Shown piece by piece: positions 25,546-34,912 of a DNA stretch of 64,000 nt. Source of the stretch: an uncultured Ferrimonas sp. (GTDB lineage Bacteria > Pseudomonadota > Gammaproteobacteria > Enterobacterales > Shewanellaceae); assembly GCF_947489035.1 (NCBI RefSeq), contig NZ_CANLCI010000013.1, positions 1-64,000 of the forward strand. The letters run 5' to 3'. Made by a program: the position numbers and the translations under genes. The notes below the pieces were generated by a model that did no database searches, was not told where the DNA came from, and saw nothing but the letters and a program-made list of their open reading frames with translations. Each line of letters opens with the position of its first letter. Positions within the stretch are counted from its first letter, which is position 1.

Positions 25546-26358
25546 TTAGATCCCAAGGGCAGCAACCGGATCGGGATGAATAAAGCGGTAGCCCAAACGC
25601 TGTTTTAGCTTGTCGCAGTTGATCAAGCGGTAGGGCTTGGGCTGGGTGTTGAACAGCGGTGGCGGCAGCTGCGCCATCGCGCAAGAGGCGCCATACAGGG
25701 CGCGGCGAGACGGGTGTTGATCGGCACAGGCGTTAAAAGTGTCGCCCCACGCTTTGTGCTCAATGATGGCGCGGATCACGCCGATGCAGTCATCGCGGTG
25801 GATCATGTTAACCGGATCGTCGGCACCGGACAGAGGCTTGCCGGAAAAGTAGCGTCCGGGTTGGTAATCGCCGCCAATCAATCCAGCAAAGCGCACAATG
25901 GTACTGACAAAGCGCGGATCGGCGCTAAACGCCTGTTCAATATCAAGCCAGGGGGTATCGCTGAACGGCGATTCAATGCGTACCGCATCGGCTTCCACTA
26001 CGGCCTGATTGGCTTGGGGGTAAACCGCGGTGGCGCTGGTAAACAGCACTTTAGACACCGGCGAAAGGGCGATGGCCTCAGCCACGTTTTGCAGTTGGCG
26101 CAGGTAAAACTGAGGTTGGTCGTCGCCGCTGCTTGGCGGCAGCGTCACAATGGCGATGTCGGCTTGCAGGGCTGGCTGCAAGGCGGTGGCGTTGCTGGCG
26201 GTTACGTTGAGCAGATGCGGTTGCATGCCCGCCGCTTGCAACAGTTTCACCTTGGCGGCGGTGGTGGTGGTGCCGTGAACGGCGTAACCGGCGCGCACCA
26301 GTTGTTGCCCCAGTGGCAGTCCCAGCCAGCCGCAGCCGATGATAGAGATGGTGGTCAT
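25546..26358 (-). CDS. NAD(P)-binding SDR-type epimerase/reductase (YeeZ-like)
   Basis: A 270-residue extended short-chain dehydrogenase-like protein. The N-terminal nucleotide motif is ISIIGCGWLGLPLGQQLVRAG. The mid region has LFTSATAVYPQ, where the usual catalytic Tyr-X3-Lys is not obvious, as in the YeeZ group. NMIHRDDCIGVIRAII and a C-terminal substrate region follow. Substrate unknown. It lies between the YgjV-like gene and the heme receptor, separated from the latter by a terminator. Confidence 0.78.
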   Translation of the reverse strand: MTTISIIGCGWLGLPLGQQLVRAGYAVHGTTTTAAKVKLLQAAGMQPHLLNVTASNATALQPALQADIAIVTLPPSSGDDQPQFYLRQLQNVAEAIALSPVSKVLFTSATAVYPQANQAVVEADAVRIESPFSDTPWLDIEQAFSADPRFVSTIVRFAGLIGGDYQPGRYFSGKPLSGADDPVNMIHRDDCIGVIRAIIEHKAWGDTFNACADQHPSRRALYGASCAMAQLPPPLFNTQPKPYRLINCDKLKQRLGYRFIHPDPVAALGI

Positions 26359-26489
26359 AGGTGTTCTTCTTTAACAAGGCGGTGTGATGATTACGTGCGC
26401 GGTTGCCGCTTGGGGTCAGCGGAGGTCGCGCCTTCAGTGTGTGAGTGCGGTGAAGGCCCAAGCGAGGCCGTCGCACGGTGCCACACCGA

Positions 26490-26512
26490 CAAAAAAGGGG
26501 GCCGAGGCCCCG
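26490..26512 (-). terminator. Terminator downstream of the heme receptor gene
   Basis: On the minus strand GGGGCC and GGCCCC pair around a short loop and run into T6. It lies about 80 bases past the receptor stop and upstream of the SDR gene, so it separates these two same-strand units. Confidence 0.75.
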
Positions 26513-26591
26513 CTTAACTGGTCGAACTTGCAGTGGATGATGCAGCAGACCGTGCCGTGCGGCAGGGCTTAGCCTGCCGCGATGGCTGGGG

Positions 26592-28763
26592 TTAGAAGCT
26601 GTAGCTCACCGACAGACCTAAGTTACGGCCAGGTTGGGTGTAGCGATCCAGATCGCTGCTGCCCGCTTCGCGGCCAATCACGTCGTTCCACACCCAGTAC
26701 TTCTTATCGGTGATGTTAAAGAGCCCGCCGCTGATCTTCAGCTGTTCGGTGACGTTGTAGAAGGCGGTTAAATCCACCACGGCGTAGCCCGCGCTGGCGA
26801 ACGGTTCGGCGCTGGCGGTGGCGATGTCGCTTTTGTCTTTGCCTGCGGCCGCGACCACGGTAAGGGCGCCACCGTAGGTGCCGTCGACGTTAAGGTAATC
26901 CAAGCCAACCACGCCATTCAGTGGGCTGACGGTGTTCAGTGGTTGGTTGTCGGTGTCGTTATCGCCTTCGGCGTAGGCCACGGCCATGTTGACGCTCAGC
27001 CCTTCCAGTACTGAATCCAGCCACCACTGGCCTTTAAATTCGACCCCTTTGATGCTGGCTTTATCGATGTTCTGGTATTGGGTTACGCCGTAAGGGAACT
27101 CTGTGGATGGCAGGCCAACATCCACAATAAATTTGTCGTATTCGTTGTTAAACAGCACCAATTCCGCTGCGCCTTGGTCACCATTAAAGCGCAAACCTAA
27201 TTCGTAAGAATCGCTCTCTTCCGCTTCCAGATCGGGGTTTGGCATCCACGCGTAGCCAACCATGCGGTTTTCAAAGCTGTAGTACAGCTCTTTCAGATCC
27301 GGCGCACGGAAGCCTTGGGCGTACTGAGCAAACGCGCTCCAGTTATCGTTGAACTGGTACAAGGCGCTGATGCGGCCAGTAACGGCGTCGCTGTTGTGAT
27401 CGTCAAAGCTGTCGAAGTCGCCGTTGTACTTGTCGTCGATGGTGGCTTCAACGTTGGTGTCGTCGTAGCGCAAACCGGCGGTCACGGTCAGCTGCTGCCA
27501 CTGGATCTGATCCTGTAAGTAGAAGCCAAACACGGTGGATTCCGAGGTGGGTGAGTAACGCTCGTAGCTCACCTCTTCAAAGCGGCCATCCAGATCGCGG
27601 TCGTGGCGGTTGGTTTTCAGATCTTCCATTTCGGTGATCTCAACATCGCCACCGTAGCTGAAGGTGTGGGTTACGTTGCCGCTTTGCAGGGTTTTGCTGA
27701 AATCGAGCTTGAACTGCGTGTTGGTTTCACCGTAATCGCGGCGCAGCTGGCGATCGTAAGGAGCGCCGCCAAATGGGCTGGTGTAGAGGTTGTCGGTGGC
27801 TTGTTCCGATTGGGTATCTTGGTAGCCCAACTGCCACGCCAAAGTATCAAACAAGACGGTGTTGGCATCCCAATCGTGGTTGAGGGTGATGCGGTAACGG
27901 CTGATGTCATCTTCGTTGTGGATGTTCTGGTAGGTTGTGCCTTGTTGGCTTAAGAACGCGCCTGTGCCGGTGCTGCTGTAGTGCTCGCCGGTGAAACCCA
28001 GCTGATGCTCACCCAAGGTGATCTTAACTTTGCCCAGCAGCGAATTGGATTCGTTGTCCAGCGGGTTGGCTTTGGTGCGGCTGCTGCCTTCCCCGCCCAC
28101 GCTGCCTTGGTTCTCCAGTTCGTCGCCGTCACGGCGCACGTACTGCAGCATGCTTTCGACATTGCCGCTGCGGTTGGCGACCACCAGAGTTTCCGCAAAG
28201 CTGTTGTCTTCGCTAAGGTAGCCCACTTTAAATTGGCCACCAAACCCATCGCCTTGGCCAAGGAAGTCGGCCGGATCCTTGGTGGTGTACGCCACGGTGC
28301 CGCCGATGGAATCACTGCCATACAGCGACGACGACGGCGACTTGGTGATCTCAACCTGTTTCAGGGTTTCCACATCCACAAAGTTGCGGCTGGATTCCAT
28401 CAGCCAGTGGCCCGAGTCGTAGCCATTGGCTTGGCTAACCCCATCCACCATGATCTTAACGCGGTTGCCTTGAATGCCACGAATGTTGAAATCCTGCAAA
28501 CCACCACGGCTGCTGCCGGTAACGCTTACGCCCGGCTCGTAACGCACTAAGCGGCTGATGTTGCTTACCTGCTGCTCGGCGATCTGTTCGGCGTCGACGA
28601 CGGCCATGGCGGCGGCGACGTTATCGGTGGTTTGCTCGCTGGTGCGGCTAGCAGAAACCACCACATCATCAAACAAAGTGGCTTTGGTTTGCTCGGCAGC
28701 AGCGGCACCGCTGGCGAGTGCAGCAACAATGGCAATGGCCAACGGCTTCGGGGTGATAGGCAT
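26592..28763 (-). CDS. hutA: TonB-dependent heme/hemoglobin outer membrane receptor
   Basis: A 723-residue outer-membrane receptor: signal peptide (ending ASGAAAA), a TonB-box-like FDDVVVSA (near 33-40), a plug domain with RLVRYEPGVSVTGSSRGGLQDFNIRGIQGNRVKIMVDGV, and a 22-strand barrel ending in aromatic VSYSF. The FRAPDLKELYYSF...NPDLEAEESDSYELG barrel motif is shared by hemoglobin/heme receptors (HutA, HmuR, HugA). It sits beside the heme ABC importer genes and has a Fur-like site upstream. AAAGGAA before the ATG at 28763 decides the start over an in-frame TTG. The symbol is by analogy with the Vibrio hut system. Confidence 0.9.
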   Translation of the reverse strand: MPITPKPLAIAIVAALASGAAAAEQTKATLFDDVVVSASRTSEQTTDNVAAAMAVVDAEQIAEQQVSNISRLVRYEPGVSVTGSSRGGLQDFNIRGIQGNRVKIMVDGVSQANGYDSGHWLMESSRNFVDVETLKQVEITKSPSSSLYGSDSIGGTVAYTTKDPADFLGQGDGFGGQFKVGYLSEDNSFAETLVVANRSGNVESMLQYVRRDGDELENQGSVGGEGSSRTKANPLDNESNSLLGKVKITLGEHQLGFTGEHYSSTGTGAFLSQQGTTYQNIHNEDDISRYRITLNHDWDANTVLFDTLAWQLGYQDTQSEQATDNLYTSPFGGAPYDRQLRRDYGETNTQFKLDFSKTLQSGNVTHTFSYGGDVEITEMEDLKTNRHDRDLDGRFEEVSYERYSPTSESTVFGFYLQDQIQWQQLTVTAGLRYDDTNVEATIDDKYNGDFDSFDDHNSDAVTGRISALYQFNDNWSAFAQYAQGFRAPDLKELYYSFENRMVGYAWMPNPDLEAEESDSYELGLRFNGDQGAAELVLFNNEYDKFIVDVGLPSTEFPYGVTQYQNIDKASIKGVEFKGQWWLDSVLEGLSVNMAVAYAEGDNDTDNQPLNTVSPLNGVVGLDYLNVDGTYGGALTVVAAAGKDKSDIATASAEPFASAGYAVVDLTAFYNVTEQLKISGGLFNITDKKYWVWNDVIGREAGSSDLDRYTQPGRNLGLSVSYSF

Positions 28764-28806
28764 GATAATTCCTTTAAATGACAACAACGGCTAAACAATT
28801 GCGGCT

Positions 28807-28825
28807 GATAATAAAAACGATTCGC
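28807..28825 (-). promoter_or_regulatory. Candidate Fur box upstream of the heme receptor
   Basis: Reading toward the receptor gene, GCGAATCGTTTTTATTATC matches the 19-bp Fur consensus (GATAATGATAATCATTATC) at most informative positions. It lies 44 bases upstream of the ATG, where it would cover the promoter and repress under iron-replete conditions. Confidence 0.7.
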
Positions 28826-28976
28826 ATTTAGATCAAGTTACTTTGCAAATATTTTTATTGAGCAAAAAAATCAACGATTTAAATAGAAGGTGAGCCTTGC
28901 AGGCCACGCCCAAGTGGCAGCCAATTGGCCACCACTATGGGGTTGGGTACCGGGCAACTGGCGAACGCCAGTGGGG

Positions 28977-29747
28977 TTACAGCACTACGGGGGTGCCGTG
29001 GTTGGGATCGGTTACTAGGGTGGGTTGGTAGTGCCACACTTGTTCGATGGTGTGTTCGGTTAACACGCTGCTGGCGCTGCCTTGGGCCACGATCTGGCCT
29101 TGGCTTAACACCACTAACTTATCGGCGTAGCGTGCCGCCTGGTTGAGATCGTGCAGCACCGCAATCACGGTGTAATGGCGTTGGTGTGCCAACTGCTGCG
29201 CCAAGGCCAACACCCGATGTTGCTGGGCCAGATCCAGCGCCGAGGTGGGCTCGTCCAGCAACAGCAGCGGTTGCTTGGCTTGGGCCAGTTGGGTTAACAC
29301 CCGCGCCAGCTGCACCCGCTGTTTTTCACCGCCAGAAAGAGTGGGGTAACGCCGTGTCAGCAAGTGACCCACGTCCACCTGCTCAATGGCATCGGCCACG
29401 TACTTAGCGGATTGCGCTTGGCTGGCCTGCAACGGAAACAGCCCCATCTCGACCACCTCTTGCACGGTAAACGGGAAGCTAAGGCTGTTGTGCTGGGGCA
29501 GCACCCCCAGCTCGCGCGCCAGTTCAATGCGCGGCCATTGCTGCATCGGCTTGCCGTGCATGCTGATGTGGCCCGCGCTGCAGGCCACATCGGCACTGAT
29601 CGCTTTGAGCAGGGTACTTTTGCCAGCGCCATTGGGGCCAAGCAACGCCGTGACCTTGCCGGCTTCAATCTGTAAATCCAGCCCCGACAGCAGGGGTTTA
29701 TGGCCAATGTTTACGTGCAGATCAGAAACGCTGAGTAAGCTCATCAT
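28977..29747 (-). CDS. hutD: Heme ABC transporter ATP-binding protein (HutD/HmuV)
   Basis: The ATPase of the heme importer, 256 residues. Walker A GPNGAGKST, Q-loop LPQHNSLSFPF, signature LSGGEKQRVQLARVL, Walker B LLLLDEPTSALD and H-loop HDLNQAARYAD are all present. It is the last gene of the tonB-exbB-exbD-hutB-hutC-hutD operon. Its start overlaps the hutC stop (ATGATGA); either of two adjacent ATGs could be used. The longer open frame to 29849 lies inside hutC. Confidence 0.95.
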   Translation of the reverse strand: MMSLLSVSDLHVNIGHKPLLSGLDLQIEAGKVTALLGPNGAGKSTLLKAISADVACSAGHISMHGKPMQQWPRIELARELGVLPQHNSLSFPFTVQEVVEMGLFPLQASQAQSAKYVADAIEQVDVGHLLTRRYPTLSGGEKQRVQLARVLTQLAQAKQPLLLLDEPTSALDLAQQHRVLALAQQLAHQRHYTVIAVLHDLNQAARYADKLVVLSQGQIVAQGSASSVLTEHTIEQVWHYQPTLVTDPNHGTPVVL

Positions 29748-30766
29748 CCCCCCAAGCGGTTGCGTTGATTCAATAACAGCGCCAAGAAGAACGGCGCGCC
29801 CAAGATGGCGGTGACTAAGCCCACCGGCATCTCTGCCGGGGCCATCCAAGTGCGTGCCCCCAGATCCGCCAGCAATAAGATGGCTGCGCCCAAGGCGGCA
29901 CTGAGTGGCAATAACGTGCGGTGATCGGGGCCAATCATCATCCGCACCAAGTGCGGCACCACCAGCCCAACAAAGCCGATCATGCCGGCGGCGGCCACGG
30001 CAATGCCAACCCCAAAGGCGGTCAGCATGATCAGTTTGATCTTCAGTTTTTCCACTTCAATGCCAAGGTGACGGGCTTCGGCTTCCCCCAGCAACAGCGC
30101 ATTTAACGCCGCCGCTTGGCGCTGAAACTGCCACGCCAAAATCACCAAGGCGACAAAGCACAGGGCGATGGAGTGCCAACGGGCGGCGGATAAGGATCCC
30201 ATCTGCCACAGGGTCAGATCCCGCAGCGCGGTTTCATCGGCGATGTAGGTTAAAAAGCCGATGCCGGAGCCGGTCAGCGCCGAGATAGCGACCCCCGCCA
30301 GCAGTAGCATGGTGACGGAAGTGCCGTTGCGGCTGTGGGCCAAACGGTAGATGGCTAAGGTGGTGACTAAGCCACCGGCGAAGGCAGCAAAAGGCACCGC
30401 GAATTCACCGGCGTTAGGGAACAACACAATGAATATGGCCGCGCCCAACGCCGCACCGGAGGAGACGCCGATGATGCCGGGATCGGCTAAGGGGTTACGA
30501 AACAACCCCTGCATGACCGCGCCACACTGCGCCATTAAGGCGCCAATGGCGATGGCCAGCAAAGTGCGCGGCAGGCGCACATTGCTGATCACCAGCTGTT
30601 CGTGGGGCAGCAGATCGGGGCTTTGGCTTTGCGCGGCCCAGGCCAGTACCCCTTTCAGTCCAGCCAGTGGCTCGATCGCCAACGGGCCGGTTACGATCGA
30701 CAGCAGGCTTATCAACAACAGGCTTGCCAGCAATGGCAGCCATAATAAGCGGGCGTTTGCGGGCAT
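29744..30766 (-). CDS. hutC: Heme ABC transporter permease (HutC/HmuU, FecCD family)
   Basis: A 340-residue FecCD-type permease with about ten transmembrane helices. Landmarks are RLPRTLLAIAIGALMAQCGAVMQGLFRNPLADPGIIGVSSGAALGA (residues about 62-108) and IGFVGLVVPHLVRMMIGPDHR, the conserved cytoplasmic segment that meets the ATPase. The gene overlaps hutB at its start (TAATG) and hutD at its end, so the three are translationally coupled. It forms a dimer that moves heme from the periplasmic binding protein to the cytosol. Confidence 0.95.
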   Translation of the reverse strand: MPANARLLWLPLLASLLLISLLSIVTGPLAIEPLAGLKGVLAWAAQSQSPDLLPHEQLVISNVRLPRTLLAIAIGALMAQCGAVMQGLFRNPLADPGIIGVSSGAALGAAIFIVLFPNAGEFAVPFAAFAGGLVTTLAIYRLAHSRNGTSVTMLLLAGVAISALTGSGIGFLTYIADETALRDLTLWQMGSLSAARWHSIALCFVALVILAWQFQRQAAALNALLLGEAEARHLGIEVEKLKIKLIMLTAFGVGIAVAAAGMIGFVGLVVPHLVRMMIGPDHRTLLPLSAALGAAILLLADLGARTWMAPAEMPVGLVTAILGAPFFLALLLNQRNRLGG

Positions 30767-31620
30767 TAGTGGATCTCCACCAAGCGCTGTGCCAGTGCTT
30801 CAACTTCGGTTAATGCGCTTGGGCCTAAACCGCCCATCAGCGCGCTGGCAGGCAATTTGTGGATCTGTTGCTGTTGCCCGGCGGCGGTGAATTTCAGCAG
30901 CGGCAACTCTTTTAACAGCAAGTTGGCGCTGTCTACCTTGTCGCCATCTTCGCTTGGTTTGGTAACCAAAATCAGATCGGGGTTCATCTTCAACAGGGTT
31001 TCTTGGTTAATGGTTTTGTAGCCGCTAAAACCGGCGCCATTGATGCCACCCGCCAGCTTAATTAACCGATCCGCAGGGGTGCCATCGCCGCCTAAGCGCG
31101 GGCCACGATCGCCACGCAGCAACATAAACAGCACCGTGGGTTGGCGCTGCAGTGACTCGCGCAATGCCACGATGTGATCCAGCTGGCCCCGCAGTTGCTG
31201 TCGCAGTGGTTCGGCTGCGTCGTTGCGATCCAGCAGATCCGCCACCACGCCAACGTTATTCAACAGCTGCTCTGGGGTGTCGGCGCTTGGCAGTACCTGC
31301 ACGTTAATGCCCGCATCGCGCAGCACATTTAAGCTGGTTTCTGGGCCCATCTCTTCACTGCCCATCACCAGATCCGGTTTGGTGGTCAGCAAGCCTTCAG
31401 CCGACAGGGCGCGGTGGTAACCCAGCTCGGCGATGTTGTCGCGACTGATCGCGGTTTTACTGCCCATGTCGATGCCCACCAATTTGGTTTCGGCGCCCAA
31501 GGCCAACACCAGTTCGGTTAAGCCATAGCCGACACTGACCACGCGTTCTGCGGCGACGGTTGGCAGACTGGTGAGGGCGAGTAAAACGGCGCTGCTGGCC
31601 AGTTTGGTTATTGAATTCAT
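30766..31620 (-). CDS. hutB: Periplasmic heme-binding protein (HutB/HmuT)
   Basis: A 284-residue class III substrate-binding protein with signal peptide (SSAVLLALTSLPTVAAE). The N-lobe has VSVGYGLTELVLALGAETKLVGID with Tyr at the place where HmuT proteins ligate heme iron, and later KPDLVMGSEEMGPE, GINGAGFSGYKTINQETLLKMNPDLILVT (a second Tyr). Two ATGs are available (31626 and 31620); GGAGG is 1 base from the first but 7 bases from the second, so the second is preferred. Confidence 0.94.
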   Translation of the reverse strand: MNSITKLASSAVLLALTSLPTVAAERVVSVGYGLTELVLALGAETKLVGIDMGSKTAISRDNIAELGYHRALSAEGLLTTKPDLVMGSEEMGPETSLNVLRDAGINVQVLPSADTPEQLLNNVGVVADLLDRNDAAEPLRQQLRGQLDHIVALRESLQRQPTVLFMLLRGDRGPRLGGDGTPADRLIKLAGGINGAGFSGYKTINQETLLKMNPDLILVTKPSEDGDKVDSANLLLKELPLLKFTAAGQQQQIHKLPASALMGGLGPSALTEVEALAQRLVEIH

Positions 31621-31622
31621 GA

Positions 31623-32036
31623 TCATTCCTCCATCACGATTTGGGTTTGGTCGATCCGCTGCGCTTGCAGCAGTGCCAGTAATTTCATTAACGGTTGCAC
31701 CGGCGCTTGGCTGTCGGCAGCCACCACCACGGTGCGTTCTGGGTGGGCTTTATGGGCGGCGATAAAGGCGGCTTTGAACTGGTCAAAATCGCCAAAGGGT
31801 TGTTGGTTGAGGGCGTAGTAAGGCGCTTGCGGCAGTACGTTTACCGCCAGTGCGTGACCGTCGTTCAAGTTCACTAGGCTGGTTTCTTGCTGCTGCGGCA
31901 CGTCAACCGGCAACGCCATCAGCTGGGTGTTGGCGGTTAACAGCAGAAACACCAACACGATAAAGATGATGTCGATCAGCGAGGTCAGATCGATCTGCTC
32001 GCTGAGGCCCGAGGACGGCGGTTGACTGCGGATCAC
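31623..32036 (-). CDS. exbD: ExbD biopolymer transport protein
   Basis: A 137-residue inner-membrane protein with a single N-terminal helix (LTSLIDIIFIVLVFLLLTANT) that carries the conserved Asp of ExbD/TolR (SLIDIIF), then a periplasmic domain. It forms the proton-driven motor with ExbB that powers TonB. The frame is open far upstream, but that part lies inside exbB. The real start is a GTG overlapping the exbB stop as GTGA, with AGGAG 8 bases before it. Part of the heme-uptake operon. Confidence 0.94.
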   Translation of the reverse strand: MIRSQPPSSGLSEQIDLTSLIDIIFIVLVFLLLTANTQLMALPVDVPQQQETSLVNLNDGHALAVNVLPQAPYYALNQQPFGDFDQFKAAFIAAHKAHPERTVVVAADSQAPVQPLMKLLALLQAQRIDQTQIVMEE

Positions 32037-32674
32037 GCCTGCATCTCCTGTTGGCTGCGCGGCGCGATCCCGGCCAACCACAGATTGAGGTGATTCAGTA
32101 CGTGTTCCATCTTCGCCAGTTGGCGCTCGGCCCACAGATTCAGCAGATGGGCCCCGCCAATGGCAGGCAGGGCGATGCACAGCCCTGCGGCGGTGGTGTA
32201 CATCGCTTGGCCAAGGCCGCTGGCCAGCAGTGCGGGGCTGACTGGGCCATCGACGCTGCCGATGGCGGCAAACATGTCGATTAAGCCCAACACCGTGCCC
32301 AGCAGCCCCAACATCGGACTGATGATGCCAATCACCATCAACAAACGCAGGCCACTGCTTAGGCGGCGGCGCTGCTTTTGCAGCCACACTTGGGCGATCT
32401 CTTCGCGCAGGCTTTTCTCTTGCTGAGCGTGGCTGAGCAACATGGCGGCCCCTTGGCACAGCAAGCTGGAATGGCTGGCCAATTGCTGCTGCAGCACGTC
32501 AATCTGCAGCGGCTGGCGGCACTCTAAGCGCTTCAGCCATGGGGCGCGGCGCCCGCTGGTGAACAGCACCAGCACGGTGCGTTCAAGCAAAATAATTAAG
32601 CTAAGACTCAGACAGATAAACAGCGGCCAGGCCATAGGGCCAAGCTGTGCGATGGAGTGTTGAATAAACGCCAT
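32033..32674 (-). CDS. exbB: ExbB biopolymer transport protein
   Basis: A 213-residue MotA/TolQ/ExbB-family membrane protein with three transmembrane helices. Conserved elements are GLLGTVLGLIDMF and the third-helix ALLASGLGQAMYTTAAGLCIALPAI. Starts 14 bases after tonB and is coupled to exbD. It provides the pentameric proton channel of the dedicated TonB system for the heme receptor. Confidence 0.95.
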   Translation of the reverse strand: MAFIQHSIAQLGPMAWPLFICLSLSLIILLERTVLVLFTSGRRAPWLKRLECRQPLQIDVLQQQLASHSSLLCQGAAMLLSHAQQEKSLREEIAQVWLQKQRRRLSSGLRLLMVIGIISPMLGLLGTVLGLIDMFAAIGSVDGPVSPALLASGLGQAMYTTAAGLCIALPAIGGAHLLNLWAERQLAKMEHVLNHLNLWLAGIAPRSQQEMQA

Positions 32675-32688
32675 GGGGTGCTCGTGGT

Positions 32689-33384
32689 TCAGTTAAGGGC
32701 GAAACGCACTGGGATCTGCACCCGAGATGGGTGGCCGATGCCATTGCGGGTTAGCGGCATAAATTGCCACTGCTGTACGGCGGCAAGCGCGGCGCGGTCG
32801 AGGCTGTTAAAGCCACTGCTGCTGAGCATCACCAGTTTGGTTTGGGCGCCTAATTCATCCAGCCACACCTCGATTTGGGTGGTGCCTTGCTGGTTGCGTT
32901 TGCGCGCCAAACGCGGGTATTTCGGTGGCGTTGGTGGCTGGCGGAATACCGGCTTATCCAGCTGTTCAGGTTGCAACTTGGCGCCTTGTTTACTGGCGCT
33001 TGGGGTTGCGACGGGCTCGGCTACCGGTTGCGGCTTGGGTTCTGGCTGTGGTGCCGGTTCGGGCTCAGGTTTCGGCTCAGGTTTGACGATGGGCTTCGGC
33101 ACTGGCTTCGGTGTTGGTTTTGGCTGAGGTTTCGGCTGCGGCTTGGGTTCCGGCTTGGGTTCTTGCTGAGGCGTTGGCTTAGGCTTGGGCTCGGTGGCCA
33201 ACCGGGCGGTGGTGATCGCCACGGTAACGCTATTACTTACCTGACCGCTGGCCACGGCGGCAGGCGTTGGGGTATCGAATGAGGCCACCACACACCCTTG
33301 GATCAGGACGGTGGTAAGGGCAGCGGCAAGGTAGCGTTTTGGGGTCACGGTAATGGCAGTTGCAAGCAATGATGGCGGCAGCAT
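32689..33384 (-). CDS. tonB: TonB energy transducer of the heme uptake system
   Basis: A 231-residue TonB. The N-terminal anchor (about residues 15-35) is followed by a long Pro/Lys/Glu/Gln spacer built of KP, EP and QP repeats (about 65-125) that spans the periplasm, and a C-terminal TonB domain (about 145-231) with PPKYPRLARKRNQQGTTQIEVWLDELGAQTKLVMLSSSGFNSLDRAALAAVQQWQF. First gene of the operon, divergent from hutW across a gap with a Fur-like palindrome. The exact start is uncertain: the ATG at 33384 lacks a clear ribosome site and an in-frame GTG follows 13 codons later. Confidence 0.93.
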   Translation of the reverse strand: MLPPSLLATAITVTPKRYLAAALTTVLIQGCVVASFDTPTPAAVASGQVSNSVTVAITTARLATEPKPKPTPQQEPKPEPKPQPKPQPKPTPKPVPKPIVKPEPKPEPEPAPQPEPKPQPVAEPVATPSASKQGAKLQPEQLDKPVFRQPPTPPKYPRLARKRNQQGTTQIEVWLDELGAQTKLVMLSSSGFNSLDRAALAAVQQWQFMPLTRNGIGHPSRVQIPVRFALN

Positions 33385-33396
33385 AGTCGCAAATGG

Positions 33397-33433
33397 AGAT
33401 CAAATGCAAATACAAATAATTCGTATTTGATCT
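33397..33433. promoter_or_regulatory. Nested palindromes, candidate Fur site between tonB and hutW
   Basis: AGATCAAAT (33397-33405) is mirrored by ATTTGATCT (33425-33433), and inside these CAAATAC (33407-33413) is mirrored by GTATTTG (33423-33429). The inner AT-rich block resembles the Fur consensus. It lies between the divergent tonB operon and hutWXZ and could repress both. Confidence 0.65.
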
Positions 33434-33550
33434 AAATCTAAAAGTGTTTTACATTGCGCCCCACTGACCACCCTAGAGCGCCGTTTTAGCTTGTTGCTTG
33501 GTATATCAAGTTGATAGCAGCAGCAAACGCCGCCGTTGTTCGGAGTGACG

Positions 33551-34912
33551 ATGCCAAATTTGGCTTTGCAGGACGACACCATTACCGGCAAGGACTCGCC
33601 GGATCCGCTCAAATTCGCCTTTGAGCAAAAGCGCAGCGCCCACGCCGGTGGCATGAGCATGCCGCCGCTGACGGCCGACGCAGCCCAGCACAAACTGACC
33701 GAGCTATTAGGGCAACCTGGCCGCGCCGGTAAGCGCCGGGCGCTGTACATTCACATCCCTTTTTGCCGCGTGCGTTGCACCTTCTGCAGCTTTTTTCAGT
33801 ACGCCTCTAGCAAGAAGCTGGTGGATCACTACTTTGAGCTGTTGCTGATTGAACTGAAGCGCAAAGCCAACACCGAATACGCCCGCAGTGCGCCGTTTCA
33901 AGCGGTGTACATTGGCGGCGGCACGCCAACGGATCTGAGCGCCGAGCAACTGCGGATCTTAGGCCAAGCGGTGCGGGATCATTTCCCCTTAAGTAACGAC
34001 TGTGAATTCACCCTAGAAGGGCGCTTAAACCGCTTCAGCGACGACAAATTTGTTGGGGCGTTGGATGGCGGCATCAATCGGTTCTCGTTTGGGGTGCAAA
34101 GCTTCAATACCGAGGTGCGTAAAGCGGCCAAACGCTTAGACGACCGTGATTACATCATCAATCGTTTGCAGCAGTTAAGCGCCGCCGACGAAGCGCCGAT
34201 CGTGATTGATCTGCTGTTTGGCTTGCCTTACCAGAGCGAATCGATCTGGCGCCAAGATCTGGCCGATGTGATTGAATCGGGCGTCCACGGGGTCGATCTG
34301 TATCAACTGATCGACTTGCAAGGCACGCCCATGCTGACCCACTGTGAACAGGGCAAGGCACCGCCACCGGCCAGCACCACCTTTAAATCCGAGCTGTATC
34401 GCCTTGGCGATCAGCACATGGCGCAAGAGCGTTTTCGCCAGATCAGTTGCAGCCACTGGGCGCGGGATCACCGCGAACGCAGCCTGTACAACTCAATGGT
34501 GAAATTTGGGGCTGAGATCCTGCCGATTGGCGCCGGAGCAGGTGGCAACTTTGGCGGCTTTGCCACCATGCAGCCACGGGACATCGACCAATACCAACAG
34601 CTGCTCGACGCCCAGCAATGGCCGAGCGCGATGGTGCTGCCCAAAACCGAAAATGGCCTGAAAGCCAAACTGGTTGGGTTGTGCGATGAAGGCGGCATTG
34701 CCAGCCGTGCCATTGGCGACACCCTGTTTAAGCAAGCTAAGCCGCTGTTTGCCGTATGGCAGCAACGAGGGCTGGCTACCGTGACCGATCGTCGAGTGGA
34801 TTTCACATTGGCGGGCCGTTTTTGGCAGGTCAACCTGTGCAACGGCTTACTGAAATTTTTAGATACCACCAAGCAACACGCGCCACAGGGCGCCATGGAG
34901 AAAAGCGCATGA
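33551..34912 (+). CDS. hutW: HutW, radical SAM heme anaerobic-degradation/utilisation protein
   Basis: A 453-residue HemN-like radical SAM protein of the ChuW/HutW group. The [4Fe-4S] cluster motif is CRVRCTFCSFFQY (CX3CX2C, near residue 75), preceded by ALYIHIPF, with VYIGGGTPTDLS and INRFSFGVQSFNTEVRKAAKRLDDRD downstream. ChuW opens the heme ring without oxygen using SAM. The start is ATG at 33551 with GGAG 5 bases upstream. First of three coupled genes, hutW-hutX-hutZ. Confidence 0.95.
   Translation: MPNLALQDDTITGKDSPDPLKFAFEQKRSAHAGGMSMPPLTADAAQHKLTELLGQPGRAGKRRALYIHIPFCRVRCTFCSFFQYASSKKLVDHYFELLLIELKRKANTEYARSAPFQAVYIGGGTPTDLSAEQLRILGQAVRDHFPLSNDCEFTLEGRLNRFSDDKFVGALDGGINRFSFGVQSFNTEVRKAAKRLDDRDYIINRLQQLSAADEAPIVIDLLFGLPYQSESIWRQDLADVIESGVHGVDLYQLIDLQGTPMLTHCEQGKAPPPASTTFKSELYRLGDQHMAQERFRQISCSHWARDHRERSLYNSMVKFGAEILPIGAGAGGNFGGFATMQPRDIDQYQQLLDAQQWPSAMVLPKTENGLKAKLVGLCDEGGIASRAIGDTLFKQAKPLFAVWQQRGLATVTDRRVDFTLAGRFWQVNLCNGLLKFLDTTKQHAPQGAMEKSA

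Noticed and set aside
32037..32459. Long N-terminal extension of exbD
   Set aside because: It lies antiphase inside exbB; the overlapping GTGA start with AGGAG explains exbD.
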